This document shows positions 29,201 through 36,852 of a DNA stretch of 64,000 bases, one piece after another. The number at the start of each line of letters is the position of its first letter. Position 1 is the stretch's first letter. Source of the stretch: Streptomyces sp. NBC_00654 (GTDB lineage Bacteria > Actinomycetota > Actinomycetes > Streptomycetales > Streptomycetaceae); NCBI RefSeq assembly GCF_026341775.1, contig NZ_JAPEOB010000001.1, positions 3,844,001-3,908,000 of the forward strand, read 5' to 3'. The translations under genes were made by a program, and so were the position numbers. The notes beneath the pieces were generated by a model. It was not told where the DNA came from. It did no database searches and worked only from the letters and a program-made list of their open reading frames with translations.

Positions 29201-29227
29201 GCGGGCTCCTTCCTGACCCTCAACTGA
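26219..29227 (+). CDS. Secreted S8 (subtilisin-family) serine peptidase
   Basis: The protein is about 1002 aa and starts with an Arg-rich Sec or Tat-like signal peptide: a basic N-region, a hydrophobic core ISALLTTALAALSLPLAAPA, and cleavage probably near AAATG. An I9-type propeptide follows. The catalytic triad is D186 (GVIDTGIWPES), H289 (GHGTHTAST) and S613 (YSGTSMAAPHIAG), with a protease-associated insertion between H and S and a fibronectin-like C-terminal region. This is the layout of large plant-type subtilases in Streptomyces. GAGG at 26209-26212 favours the GTG at 26219; an in-frame GTG at 26207 would add four residues. It is probably unrelated to the biosynthetic cluster. Confidence 0.92.
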   Translation: MTPQPRRASRTRRGAISALLTTALAALSLPLAAPAAATGRTTPPATGTYLITLAGQPLVTYDGSIDSLPATKPTGGRKLDVTTTDAKRYRTHLVDEQKHMAKKVGATVRQHYAVTTNTFSAQLTGRQLVRLAATKGVTGIAPDRFHHATDDKNSTDFLGLSGRKGLWAALGGTAKAGKGVVIGVIDTGIWPESASFRAPALTARKPTGTPTKKPTKGDPYRPYRNGTTTVMHKADGTTFTGTCQTGESFTAAACNQKIISARYFGDAWLQHVPASNRAGYLSPRDSEGHGTHTASTAAGDAGVHATADGKDFGTVSGVAPAAGVAVYKALWQSKDGTQDGGLTSDLVAAIDQAVADGVDVINYSLGAEVESAYDDPSQTALRNAAAAGVFVATAGGNAGPGASSLDNTAPWTTTVAAGTIASHTGTVTLGNGKSHTGISTSVQKTVGSAPLVRAAAVKTADADTADANLCVTGTLDPARTTGKTVVCDRGTNARIDKSAEVKRAGGIGMVLVNTRDESTDGDLHSIPTVHLNGPDATAVRDYAATDNATATLTRGGNGAAYPQVAGFSSRGPSLISNGDLLKPDITAPGATILAAVSPPGNEGRDFDFYSGTSMAAPHIAGLAALYFAEHPAWSPMSVKSAMMTTASSTRTADGENSDDVFAQGAGEVDARAMLRPGLVYDSTERDWLAYLEGVGIDTRSGTRAIDPSDLNYPSIAIGELFGTQTVTRTVTATSAGTYRAKVDLPGIKATVSPSVLHFSHPGQKRTFTVKLDVTTAPSGVLNTGSLTWTSGRATVRSPIAVTPQSVHAPAEIKGTGTNGEITYSVTPATTTLTATAHGPVSSPSTKGTLTGTAEVYYEATIPAGTKASQISVHFDVAAGNIAGVVWGPLVDGAPQELQFADPDSDGTSTISLRQPKAGKIFLAVVAVDETSGDSVTPYTYQVNNITADSPAGGTVTVTPGHARVTPGTPTDLTATWSGVPADARSTTWIEYANGAGSFLTLN

Positions 29228-29367
29228 CCCCGGTACACAGCAGCGGTGGCGGTGATCCGGTGCCGCCACCGCTCGGCCATCCCCTCCGGGATCCGGATGC
29301 CCGCGGGAACGACATGCCCGCCACGGTCACGGACACCCGCCGCCACGGAAGGGCGACCGCTCGGGCC

Positions 29368-29415
29368 CTGCCCACCGTCCCGCCGAGCCACGGGCCCCGG
29401 CGGGACGGTGGGCAG
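29368..29415. terminator. 18-bp perfect hairpin terminator downstream of the protease gene
   Basis: Arms 29368-29385 and 29398-29415 pair perfectly over 18 bp around a 12-nt loop. It lies 140 bp after the peptidase stop and 173 bp before the DUF4132 gene, separating the two units. I see nothing else in 29228-29588. Confidence 0.8.
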
Positions 29416-29588
29416 CGCCGGGCGGTCCTTCCGAGGCTCGGCCCGTACGGCGAAGCGGAGGGGGCCCGGCCCCATTGTCACTGGCGGCGCCTAGAGTCTC
29501 TCCCACTCGTCACGGTGCGTTGCCGTCGACGGGTTTCATCAGCGTGCCGCCGGTCGGGCGGCCGTCCGGAACAACGGGAGAGCAGCGC

Positions 29589-30449
29589 ATGGGGTGGGTT
29601 CCGGCGGGCGACTACGAAGTCGCTCTGGAGGCGGGCAAAGTGGTCTGCCGCAACGGGAAGGGCCGACGGCTGAAGTCCGTCCCGGCCAGATTGAAGGACG
29701 ACCCGGCGGTCGTCGGACTCCGGCAGTTGACCGAGTGGCTGGAGCGGCACGAACGCCAGTGCCTGACCGACGTCGAGCAGTGGATGGTGCGTTCGTTGCC
29801 GGTGCCCACGGCCGTGCTCGCGCGGGTCTGGCCCGACCCGGCGTGGCAGGCGGCCCTGCGGGACGTGGTGGTCACCGGCGTGGACGGTGGGGTCGCCGGT
29901 TTCCTGCGCGATGTCGACCCCGACCGCGGTCTCGGTCTCGTCGACCTGGACGGCGACACGGTCCGGATCACCCCGGACGTCGTCAGCGTGCCCCACCCGG
30001 TCCTCCTCGACGACCTCGACGAGCTGCGTGAGTTCGCGGTCGAACTGGGGGTACGCCAGAACGTGGAGCAGTTGTTCCGCGAGGTGTGGCGCCGCCCGCC
30101 GGACCTCGTCCCGGACACCACCTCCGTGGACACCTACGCCGGCGGCGTGTTCAAGGAAGTGCGCTTCCTGCACAGCCGCGTCACCCAGCTCGGGTACCGG
30201 TCGCGCGGCGGATACGCGGTCTGCCCGGTCGTCGAGGACGGCGCCACCGCCGAGGCGCGCATCTGGATCGGCGAGCACGACGGCTACGACGAGTACGGCA
30301 CCGAGACGGGCCCCCTGTGCTGGACCGAACCCGCGGGGCGCGCGCTGACGGCCGCCGAGGTCGGCCCCGTCGCGTGGTCCGAGGGCATGCGCATGGCGGC
30401 GGCGCTCTACGCCGGCCGCGACGTGGAGAACGAGGAGCGGGCGGCATGA
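29589..30449 (+). CDS. DUF4132 domain protein (MolR/YehI C-terminal-like)
   Basis: The 286-aa protein resembles the C-terminal DUF4132 region of E. coli YehI/MolR: AGDYEVALEAGKVVCRNGKG at the N-terminus, LRQLTEWLERHERQCL and WMVRSLPVPTAVLARVWPDP in the first third, then an alpha/beta core. The WGR domain usually found in front is missing, so the protein is a stand-alone DUF4132 unit. GGGAG precedes the ATG at 29589. It is the first gene of a five-gene overlapping operon with MoxR, DUF5682-VWA and SWIM proteins, the same set of families as the enterobacterial yeh locus. Its biochemical function is unknown. Confidence 0.8.
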   Translation: MGWVPAGDYEVALEAGKVVCRNGKGRRLKSVPARLKDDPAVVGLRQLTEWLERHERQCLTDVEQWMVRSLPVPTAVLARVWPDPAWQAALRDVVVTGVDGGVAGFLRDVDPDRGLGLVDLDGDTVRITPDVVSVPHPVLLDDLDELREFAVELGVRQNVEQLFREVWRRPPDLVPDTTSVDTYAGGVFKEVRFLHSRVTQLGYRSRGGYAVCPVVEDGATAEARIWIGEHDGYDEYGTETGPLCWTEPAGRALTAAEVGPVAWSEGMRMAAALYAGRDVENEERAA

Positions 30450-33400
30450 GTACCACGACGACGAACACCGACGAGAACACGACGGCAGCGGGCACGGCGC
30501 TCCTCCCCGCCCGGGCCCGGGGCGAGAGCACCTCCACCCCCGCCGCCGAGGCCCGCGCGGCGGCCCTGCTGGACGCGGGCACGATCCTCCCGGCCGGGAC
30601 CACCGACCGGGACGACGCCGACGCGCTGACCGCCCGCACCTACACGCACACCGCCCTCGGCGACCGCCCCGTGGTCCGGCTCGTGCCCGGCACGCTCGGC
30701 GAAGCCGAGGACCTGGCCCTGGAGTTCCTCGGGCTGGCCCGGACGGCCGATGCCCCCGTCGTGGGCCAGGTGCGCCGCGAGACGCTGGGCTTCCCGGCCT
30801 GGGCGCTGGTCAACGACCCGGCCAACGGACACCACGCCCTGGCCCTGGTCAAGGACATCGAGCGGCTGGGCCGGCAGGCCAGGACCCGCGCCGGAGCGGC
30901 CAAGGAGGGCTTCGACGCACTCGGCACCCGGCTCGGCCGGGCCGTGCCGCACTTCCTCCCCACCTACTACGAGCAGGTGGCACGCCTCTTCCTCCAGGCC
31001 GAGAACACCACCTATGCCGCCTCCTTCTTCGGCAAGGCCCGCGAGGCCGAGCGGGTACACGGGCTGGTCGTGGACGAGGACCGGCAGCGGGCGGTCTTCC
31101 TGGAGTTCGCCTTCGCCGGCGCACTGACCGTCAAGGCGCTGCGGCAGTACGTGCGGGACCTGGTGGCCCGGCTCGCACCGGAAGACGCGTGGGCACAGTT
31201 CCGTCGTCTGCTGGTCGAGCGCTGCGCGGCAGGCATGCCGCCGTACGCGGCTCTGCCGCAGGACGTGCGCGCGCTGGTCAAGGCCGCCGGGCTGGACCGC
31301 GAGGCCGCCGAACACGAACTGGTGGCCGATCTGATCGGTTCCCCGGGAGTCGTCCGCGCCCCCGCCTCGTTCTGGGCGGCCTACCGCTCCGCGCTCATCG
31401 CCCTCGCTCGACGGGATGCGGCCGTGCGCACCCGGCTCCTCGGCTTCTTCCCGGAGACCCTCAGCGAGAGCGGCCGGGACACGGACGACGAATCCGGCTG
31501 GCTCGCGTTGCTGGCCGAGTCCGGGGCCGAGGACCTGCTGACCGCCCTCCCGGACACCTCCGGCAACGCTCCTTCCGACGCCGCCGCCCAGTCGCTCTCC
31601 CCGGCGGACTGGCTCGCCCGCTGGGAGGCACACCGCCGGAGCAACCGGGCCACCTCGGGCCGCAGCCCGCAGACCCTCGACCTGGCCGCCCGGATGGCGG
31701 ACCGGCTGCGCGCCGACGGGCGCCCCGTCGAGCTGTTCCAGGGCCGCTGGCAGCGCACCGCCGATCTGGACCTTCTCGACCTCTGCCTGGCTTCCGGCGT
31801 CCCCGTCGCCGAGCCGGACGACCAGGACACGGACACCGCGCGGTCGCCCGGTGTCATGTTCGGACCGTGGCTCGCCGACACCGCGCCCGGCGCGCGGGAC
31901 CTCACCGCCGTCGCCGAACGGCCGGTCTTCCGCGCCCTTCTGCGCCGGAACATCGGCAGCCTCGGCGACGGACACGGTCAGCGGCTGGACGATGCCGGTA
32001 TGGCGAAGCTGGCGGCGCACCCCGTGCTCTCCGGCATCCTGCGGGAGTGGCTGAACGCCCGCGCCGCGCAGTACACGGCCGCGCGAGGACTCCCCGGGCT
32101 GCACACCGCTCTCAACAGGCTCTCGCTGTTCCGCGCCGTGATCGCGGACGTAGCCCCGGAGGCCGTGCGACTCCTGGAGGGCCACGATGTCCTGCCGCTG
32201 CTCGCCTCCACCCTGCGTACCGGTGTCCTCGACGAACTGGGCTGGCCCGCGCTCGACGAGACCTACACCGAACTGGCCGCCGAGGCCGCCGCGCGTCAGC
32301 ACCGCAACCGGTGGGAGAGCGTCGGTGTCACCGGCGCCTGGCCCGCGCTGATCCTGAACACTCTCGAACGGGCCGTCGTGGTCGGACCGGAAGGCGTGTT
32401 GCTGCAGCACACGCTGCGGCTGCCCGCCACCGTCGACCACTGGCGGACGCTCGCCCTCCGTTACGTCGACGGCGAGTTGCTGGTCATCTGGTGGGAGGAC
32501 GGCAAGCAGCGCGGCTACTGGTCGCACCGCCCCGCCGAGGTGTTCACCGTCGGCGGTGAGCAGATCGCCCGCTGGGGCGGCTCCGGCCCCTCGGACGAGG
32601 TCTGCCTGCCGCTGCCCGGCGGCGGCCGCGCCACCGGCGGCAAGACCCTGCACGCGGGCGACACCTCCCTCCCGCCGCAGCGTGCCGTCATCTCCGACGG
32701 CACCGGCCACTGGCGGGAAGGCCACCAGGGCACGCAGCGGGTGTGGCTGGAATACGACCCGGTCAGCGGTACGCACGGCCGCGCGTCCCTCCCCGCCTTC
32801 CTCCGCTCCGGGGTGCAGGACGGCACCCGCCTGCTCACCGAGCACTGCCAGGTGCTGCCCCTCCAGCCCGGTCTGGAGACCACCCCCTTCGGCACGGACG
32901 GCACGGTCCTCGGCCGCTGGGTCCGCCGCACGGTCACCGAGCCCGGCACGGCCGCCCCCGCCGACGGGCACCGGATCGCCGCCGGCACCCCCGACGGTCA
33001 CACGGTCGCCCTGCCGTATCCGCTGCCCGGCGGCGACTCCCCGGTGCCGCTCGGCGCCCTCACCCTGCCCGGCGGGTCGCGGCCCGTGGTGGCCCTGCAC
33101 CACCGCTCCGTCGAAGCGCACCCCTCGGACACGGACGGCTCCGGTGGCAGCCTGTGGTCCGTCACCCCCGACTCCTCCGGTGGGAACGACGCGGCAGGCA
33201 CCCCCTACGTGCCGCCCGTCGCCTACTGGCACGCCCTGCGCCCGAGGGACGAGCGGGGCTCCACCGCCCTGCGGAACCTGACGGACTCCCGGGCGGGGGA
33301 GCTGTTCGAGGAGGTCGCCGCCGCGGTCGCCCGGCACCTGGAGGCGTCCCGGGCCGTCAAGGAGTACACCGGGCCCTCGTGGCGGGAGCTGAGCCAGGAG

Positions 33401-35629
33401 GCCGTCGCCCGGGTGCTGCCCGAGGTGTCCGACGCACGGCTCCTCGCGGGCGTCACCGCGCTCGTCCGCAACGCCGTGGACCAGGCGGTCGCCGTCACCC
33501 GCTACGTGGAACCGCCCAAGCCCGCACAGTCGGCCACCCCCCGGAACACCGCGCGCACCCAGGGCATGTTCTTCGAACACGAGCCCGAGCACGGCGACGA
33601 CACGACCCTGCGGAACGCCTCCGCCTGGGGCTACGAGCGCATGCACGGCAACTGGTGGGGAGGCGGGCGCCGGTGGACGGTGATCCGGAAGATCCTCGCC
33701 GTCAACCATGTCCTCGGCGGCGAGCCGGCGTTCGGCCCACCCATACCGTCCAAGGTCCCGTTCACCTCGGCGGACGGCTGGCAGCGGGACGAGTACACGG
33801 TGCCCGGCGACTTTCTGACCTGGACCTTCCTCCTCGACAAGCTGCCCGAACTGGCCTACCGGGCCGCCTCGGCGACCACCTCCCCCGAGCATCGCGCCGG
33901 GCTCCTCGTGCTGCTGGAAACCCTCGCCGCGGGCCCGCTGGCCGACCCGGCGGGCACGGTCCGGCAGGTGGTGCTCATCGAGCCGTTCGGCGGAACGGCA
34001 ACCGGGCCGGGACGACCCGAAGCCGTGCACCGCCTCGGCCAGGTGCTGCGCAAGGGCGCCCGCACCGTCGTGGTCCTCGCCGACCGCGGCCGGAACTCGC
34101 CGAACGACGCGGCACAATGGCTTGCCCTGGACCACGACCCGACCGGCGCCTTCGGCCCCGTACCCGGCTTCACCCTGGACCACGAGCACGTCTACCGGCA
34201 GGGCATCGCCCGCGACCGGCTCACCCGGCTCACCGCCCTGGTACGGGAGCAGGGCCCGGCCCCCTGGCGCCCGGAGGCCGCCGAGGCGTTCCACACGGCC
34301 ACCGGAATCGGCCCCCTCCAGTCGGCCGCCCTGCTGTCGGCAGCCGTCGAGGAGCCCGGCGCCGAGGCGCTCGCGCTGCTCGGGGCGAAGACACGCGCCT
34401 TCGAGGCGGCCCAGGCCGGGCTGGACGCCCTGCCCCATGACGACCGGCATGCCCTGCTCCGAGCACTGCTGCCCGCGGACCCGGCCGAGCTGTGGTCCAC
34501 GGGCCCCGACGTCCGGGCCGCCGCCGAGGTCTGGCAGGAGCGCCTGGCCTCCCTCGTCCGCGTCCCCGAGGAACTGGACCTCGACCTGTCGGGCACCACC
34601 TCGGGCGCCGTCGACCTGGTCCTCAACGCGGGCTCCCGGACCTGGCTCGCCCACGGCACCGATGTCCAGGACGGCACCGGCCGCCCGGGCCTGCGCCGGG
34701 TGGGCGCACGCGGTGCGGTCTCCTCCGCCCTGACCGCCCTGCGCACCCTCGCCTACGCACTGCCGTACGGGCACCCCCTGCGGGCGCACCTGCCCGCAGG
34801 GCTCGCGGCCCTGCGTGGCCGCCTCGCCGACCCGGACCTGGTGCTGGACCTCGGCCTGGAGTGGACCGAGGCGGGGGGTTCGATCGGCCCCGTGGTCCGA
34901 GCAGCCCACGGGCTCCCCGAGTCCGGCGGCGCCGGCGCCGACGGCCTGGTCCGGGCCGGCACGGCGCTGCTCCTCGCCCCCGGCTACGGCAGCAACGAGA
35001 AGCTGCTGATACGCCCGGCCTGCCTGGCAGGCCCCGACGACCCGGCGTTCGGTCTCGTCGAGGGCACCGTCGGCCGTCACAGCACCGGAGATCTGCTCGC
35101 CCTGCGCACACTGCTGGGAGAGGAGACCGGCGCGTTGGTCTCGGCGGGTGCCCCCGACGGCTCCCCGCACCACCCGGCCCAGGACCCGGCGCGTGCGGTG
35201 CCGGACCTGGTGGCCGAGGCGGTCGACGCCCTCGGCCTGAGCGCGGACGCCGCCGCCCTCTACCTGATGCTGCTCGCCCTGCCCGACCCGACGGACCGCA
35301 ACTGCGTCCGCTGGACCGAGTGGAAGCCGGCGCGGGTCAAGAAGGCCCGGGCGGAACTCGCCGCCACCGGCCTCGTCGTGGAGGCGAAGCGCTCCCGCGC
35401 CGGCCGGACCCTGTTCCTCCCCTGCGGCTGGCTCGAACGCGGCGCCCCCGGACTGCCGCTGGAGACCTGGAAGGAAGGTCTGTACCCGGTGGCCGGGTCC
35501 ACCCGGACCCTGCCCCTCCTCCCCGTGCCCGCGCTGTTCGCAGCCGCCTGGACACGGGTCCGCGGCGGCGACGCCCCCGCCTTCGAAGAACTGGACACCC
35601 GCGCAACCCGGAAGGGCCGCCGCCGATGA
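30446..35629 (+). CDS. Very large (1727 aa) uncharacterised protein of the MoxR-VWA operon
   Basis: This cytoplasmic-looking, alanine- and leucine-rich protein has no obvious signal peptide or membrane segment. Its first 45 residues are low-complexity, rich in Thr, Ala and Glu. Long helical repeat-like stretches follow, then a beta-rich middle (about residues 600-1000). A conserved-looking block lies near residue 1060 (WGYERMHGNWWGGGRRWTV), and a C-terminal winged-helix-like region near 1610 (CVRWTEWKPARVKKARAEL). Homologues are commonly annotated only as DNA-binding or hypothetical in Streptomyces operons of this kind. ATGA overlaps on both sides tie it to the DUF4132 and MoxR genes. It may be the substrate or scaffold of the ATPase. 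Confidence 0.7.
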   Translation: MSTTTTNTDENTTAAGTALLPARARGESTSTPAAEARAAALLDAGTILPAGTTDRDDADALTARTYTHTALGDRPVVRLVPGTLGEAEDLALEFLGLARTADAPVVGQVRRETLGFPAWALVNDPANGHHALALVKDIERLGRQARTRAGAAKEGFDALGTRLGRAVPHFLPTYYEQVARLFLQAENTTYAASFFGKAREAERVHGLVVDEDRQRAVFLEFAFAGALTVKALRQYVRDLVARLAPEDAWAQFRRLLVERCAAGMPPYAALPQDVRALVKAAGLDREAAEHELVADLIGSPGVVRAPASFWAAYRSALIALARRDAAVRTRLLGFFPETLSESGRDTDDESGWLALLAESGAEDLLTALPDTSGNAPSDAAAQSLSPADWLARWEAHRRSNRATSGRSPQTLDLAARMADRLRADGRPVELFQGRWQRTADLDLLDLCLASGVPVAEPDDQDTDTARSPGVMFGPWLADTAPGARDLTAVAERPVFRALLRRNIGSLGDGHGQRLDDAGMAKLAAHPVLSGILREWLNARAAQYTAARGLPGLHTALNRLSLFRAVIADVAPEAVRLLEGHDVLPLLASTLRTGVLDELGWPALDETYTELAAEAAARQHRNRWESVGVTGAWPALILNTLERAVVVGPEGVLLQHTLRLPATVDHWRTLALRYVDGELLVIWWEDGKQRGYWSHRPAEVFTVGGEQIARWGGSGPSDEVCLPLPGGGRATGGKTLHAGDTSLPPQRAVISDGTGHWREGHQGTQRVWLEYDPVSGTHGRASLPAFLRSGVQDGTRLLTEHCQVLPLQPGLETTPFGTDGTVLGRWVRRTVTEPGTAAPADGHRIAAGTPDGHTVALPYPLPGGDSPVPLGALTLPGGSRPVVALHHRSVEAHPSDTDGSGGSLWSVTPDSSGGNDAAGTPYVPPVAYWHALRPRDERGSTALRNLTDSRAGELFEEVAAAVARHLEASRAVKEYTGPSWRELSQEAVARVLPEVSDARLLAGVTALVRNAVDQAVAVTRYVEPPKPAQSATPRNTARTQGMFFEHEPEHGDDTTLRNASAWGYERMHGNWWGGGRRWTVIRKILAVNHVLGGEPAFGPPIPSKVPFTSADGWQRDEYTVPGDFLTWTFLLDKLPELAYRAASATTSPEHRAGLLVLLETLAAGPLADPAGTVRQVVLIEPFGGTATGPGRPEAVHRLGQVLRKGARTVVVLADRGRNSPNDAAQWLALDHDPTGAFGPVPGFTLDHEHVYRQGIARDRLTRLTALVREQGPAPWRPEAAEAFHTATGIGPLQSAALLSAAVEEPGAEALALLGAKTRAFEAAQAGLDALPHDDRHALLRALLPADPAELWSTGPDVRAAAEVWQERLASLVRVPEELDLDLSGTTSGAVDLVLNAGSRTWLAHGTDVQDGTGRPGLRRVGARGAVSSALTALRTLAYALPYGHPLRAHLPAGLAALRGRLADPDLVLDLGLEWTEAGGSIGPVVRAAHGLPESGGAGADGLVRAGTALLLAPGYGSNEKLLIRPACLAGPDDPAFGLVEGTVGRHSTGDLLALRTLLGEETGALVSAGAPDGSPHHPAQDPARAVPDLVAEAVDALGLSADAAALYLMLLALPDPTDRNCVRWTEWKPARVKKARAELAATGLVVEAKRSRAGRTLFLPCGWLERGAPGLPLETWKEGLYPVAGSTRTLPLLPVPALFAAAWTRVRGGDAPAFEELDTRATRKGRRR

Positions 35630-36849
35630 CGAACGACACCACGACCACCATGGACAGCACCACCACGGGCGGCGTCCCGGACCGGGCGACGGCGCCCGGC
35701 CGGGAGCACCGCCAGGTCACACCGCCCGAGGACCGGTACGCCACCGAGCTGGCCTTCCTCGCCGCCCACGACTCCGGGCCCCGCCCACCCGGCTGGCTGC
35801 TCACCCCGCGCGCCGTCGTCACCTTTGTGATGGGCAGCGCGGGCGAGTCACTGGGCCTGCCGAAGGGCGCCCGGCCCGGAGCCGGGGTGCCGCGCCGCCT
35901 GGTGATCGAGCAGAAGTTCGTCGGCGAGCGCGCCCTGGTCGAACGGTGCGTGATCACCCTTGCCGGTGAGCGCGGACTCCTCCTCGTGGGCGAACCCGGC
36001 ACCGCCAAGTCCATGCTCTCCGAGCTGCTGTCGGCGGCCGTCTGCGGGACCAGCTCGCTCACCGTGCAGGGCACCGCGGGCACCACCGAGGACCAGCTCA
36101 AGTACGGCTGGAACTACGCGCTGCTGCTCGCCCAGGGTCCCACCGAGCAGGCCCTGGTGCCCTCCCCGGTACTCGCCGCGATGACCCGGGGTGCCGTCGC
36201 CCGCGTCGAGGAGGTCACCCGCTGCCTGCCGGAGGTCCAGGACGCCCTCGTGTCACTGCTCTCCGAGCGGCGGATCGCGGTCCCCGAACTCGCGGGCGGC
36301 GAGGGCGCCCAGGTGCACGCGGCCCCCGGGTTCACCCTCATCGCCACCGCCAACCTGCGGGACAAGGGCGTCTCGGAGATGTCCGCCGCGCTGAAGCGGC
36401 GCTTCAACTTCGAGACCGTGGGCCCCATCGGGGACGTGGACGCCGAGACCGCGCTCGTCCGGCGCCAGTCGCGGGCGGCCGTCGAACGCGTGGGCGCCGC
36501 CTACCAGGTGGACGACGCGGTCCTCGAAACCCTGGTCACCGCCTTCCGGGACCTGCGCGAAGGCCGCTCCGCGGAGGGCTGGGAGGTCGAGCGCCCCTCC
36601 ACGGTGATGAGCACGGCGGAGGCGGTCTCCGTCGCGGGCTCCCTGGGCCTGTCCGCCGCCTACTTCCCCGGTGACCGGGACGTGCTCTCCCTCCTGCCCG
36701 GCCATCTGCTCGGCGTCGTCCGGAAGGACGACCCCGCCGACGCGGCACGGCTGCTCGGGTACTGGGACGGGCCGGTGCGCAGGCGCGCGGAGCAGGGGTC
36801 GGCCACCTGGCGTGCCCTGTGGGACCTGCGCTCGGTGCTGGAGAACTGA
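35626..36849 (+). CDS. MoxR-type AAA+ ATPase (YehL-like)
   Basis: The 407-aa protein has Walker A GEPGTAKS near residue 124, a Walker B region VARVEEVTR with glutamates, and LPEVQDALVSLLSERRI, which is characteristic of MoxR/YehL proteins. The sensor-1 segment is TLIATANLRDKG and the arginine finger region is ALKRRFNFE. An N-terminal Thr-rich tail of about 30 residues precedes the conserved part. MoxR ATPases remodel partner proteins together with VWA proteins, and the next gene encodes a VWA domain. Overlap with the preceding stop indicates co-translation. Confidence 0.9.
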   Translation: MTNDTTTTMDSTTTGGVPDRATAPGREHRQVTPPEDRYATELAFLAAHDSGPRPPGWLLTPRAVVTFVMGSAGESLGLPKGARPGAGVPRRLVIEQKFVGERALVERCVITLAGERGLLLVGEPGTAKSMLSELLSAAVCGTSSLTVQGTAGTTEDQLKYGWNYALLLAQGPTEQALVPSPVLAAMTRGAVARVEEVTRCLPEVQDALVSLLSERRIAVPELAGGEGAQVHAAPGFTLIATANLRDKGVSEMSAALKRRFNFETVGPIGDVDAETALVRRQSRAAVERVGAAYQVDDAVLETLVTAFRDLREGRSAEGWEVERPSTVMSTAEAVSVAGSLGLSAAYFPGDRDVLSLLPGHLLGVVRKDDPADAARLLGYWDGPVRRRAEQGSATWRALWDLRSVLEN

Positions 36850-36852
36850 CGG

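Noticed and set aside
26108..29269. A 1053-codon Gly-rich open frame on the minus strand.
   Set aside because: It mirrors the subtilase gene, which has an intact catalytic triad on the plus strand.
30407..35173. A 1588-codon open frame on the minus strand.
   Set aside because: It is antisense to the 1727-aa gene, whose overlaps with both neighbours and codon pattern support the plus strand.
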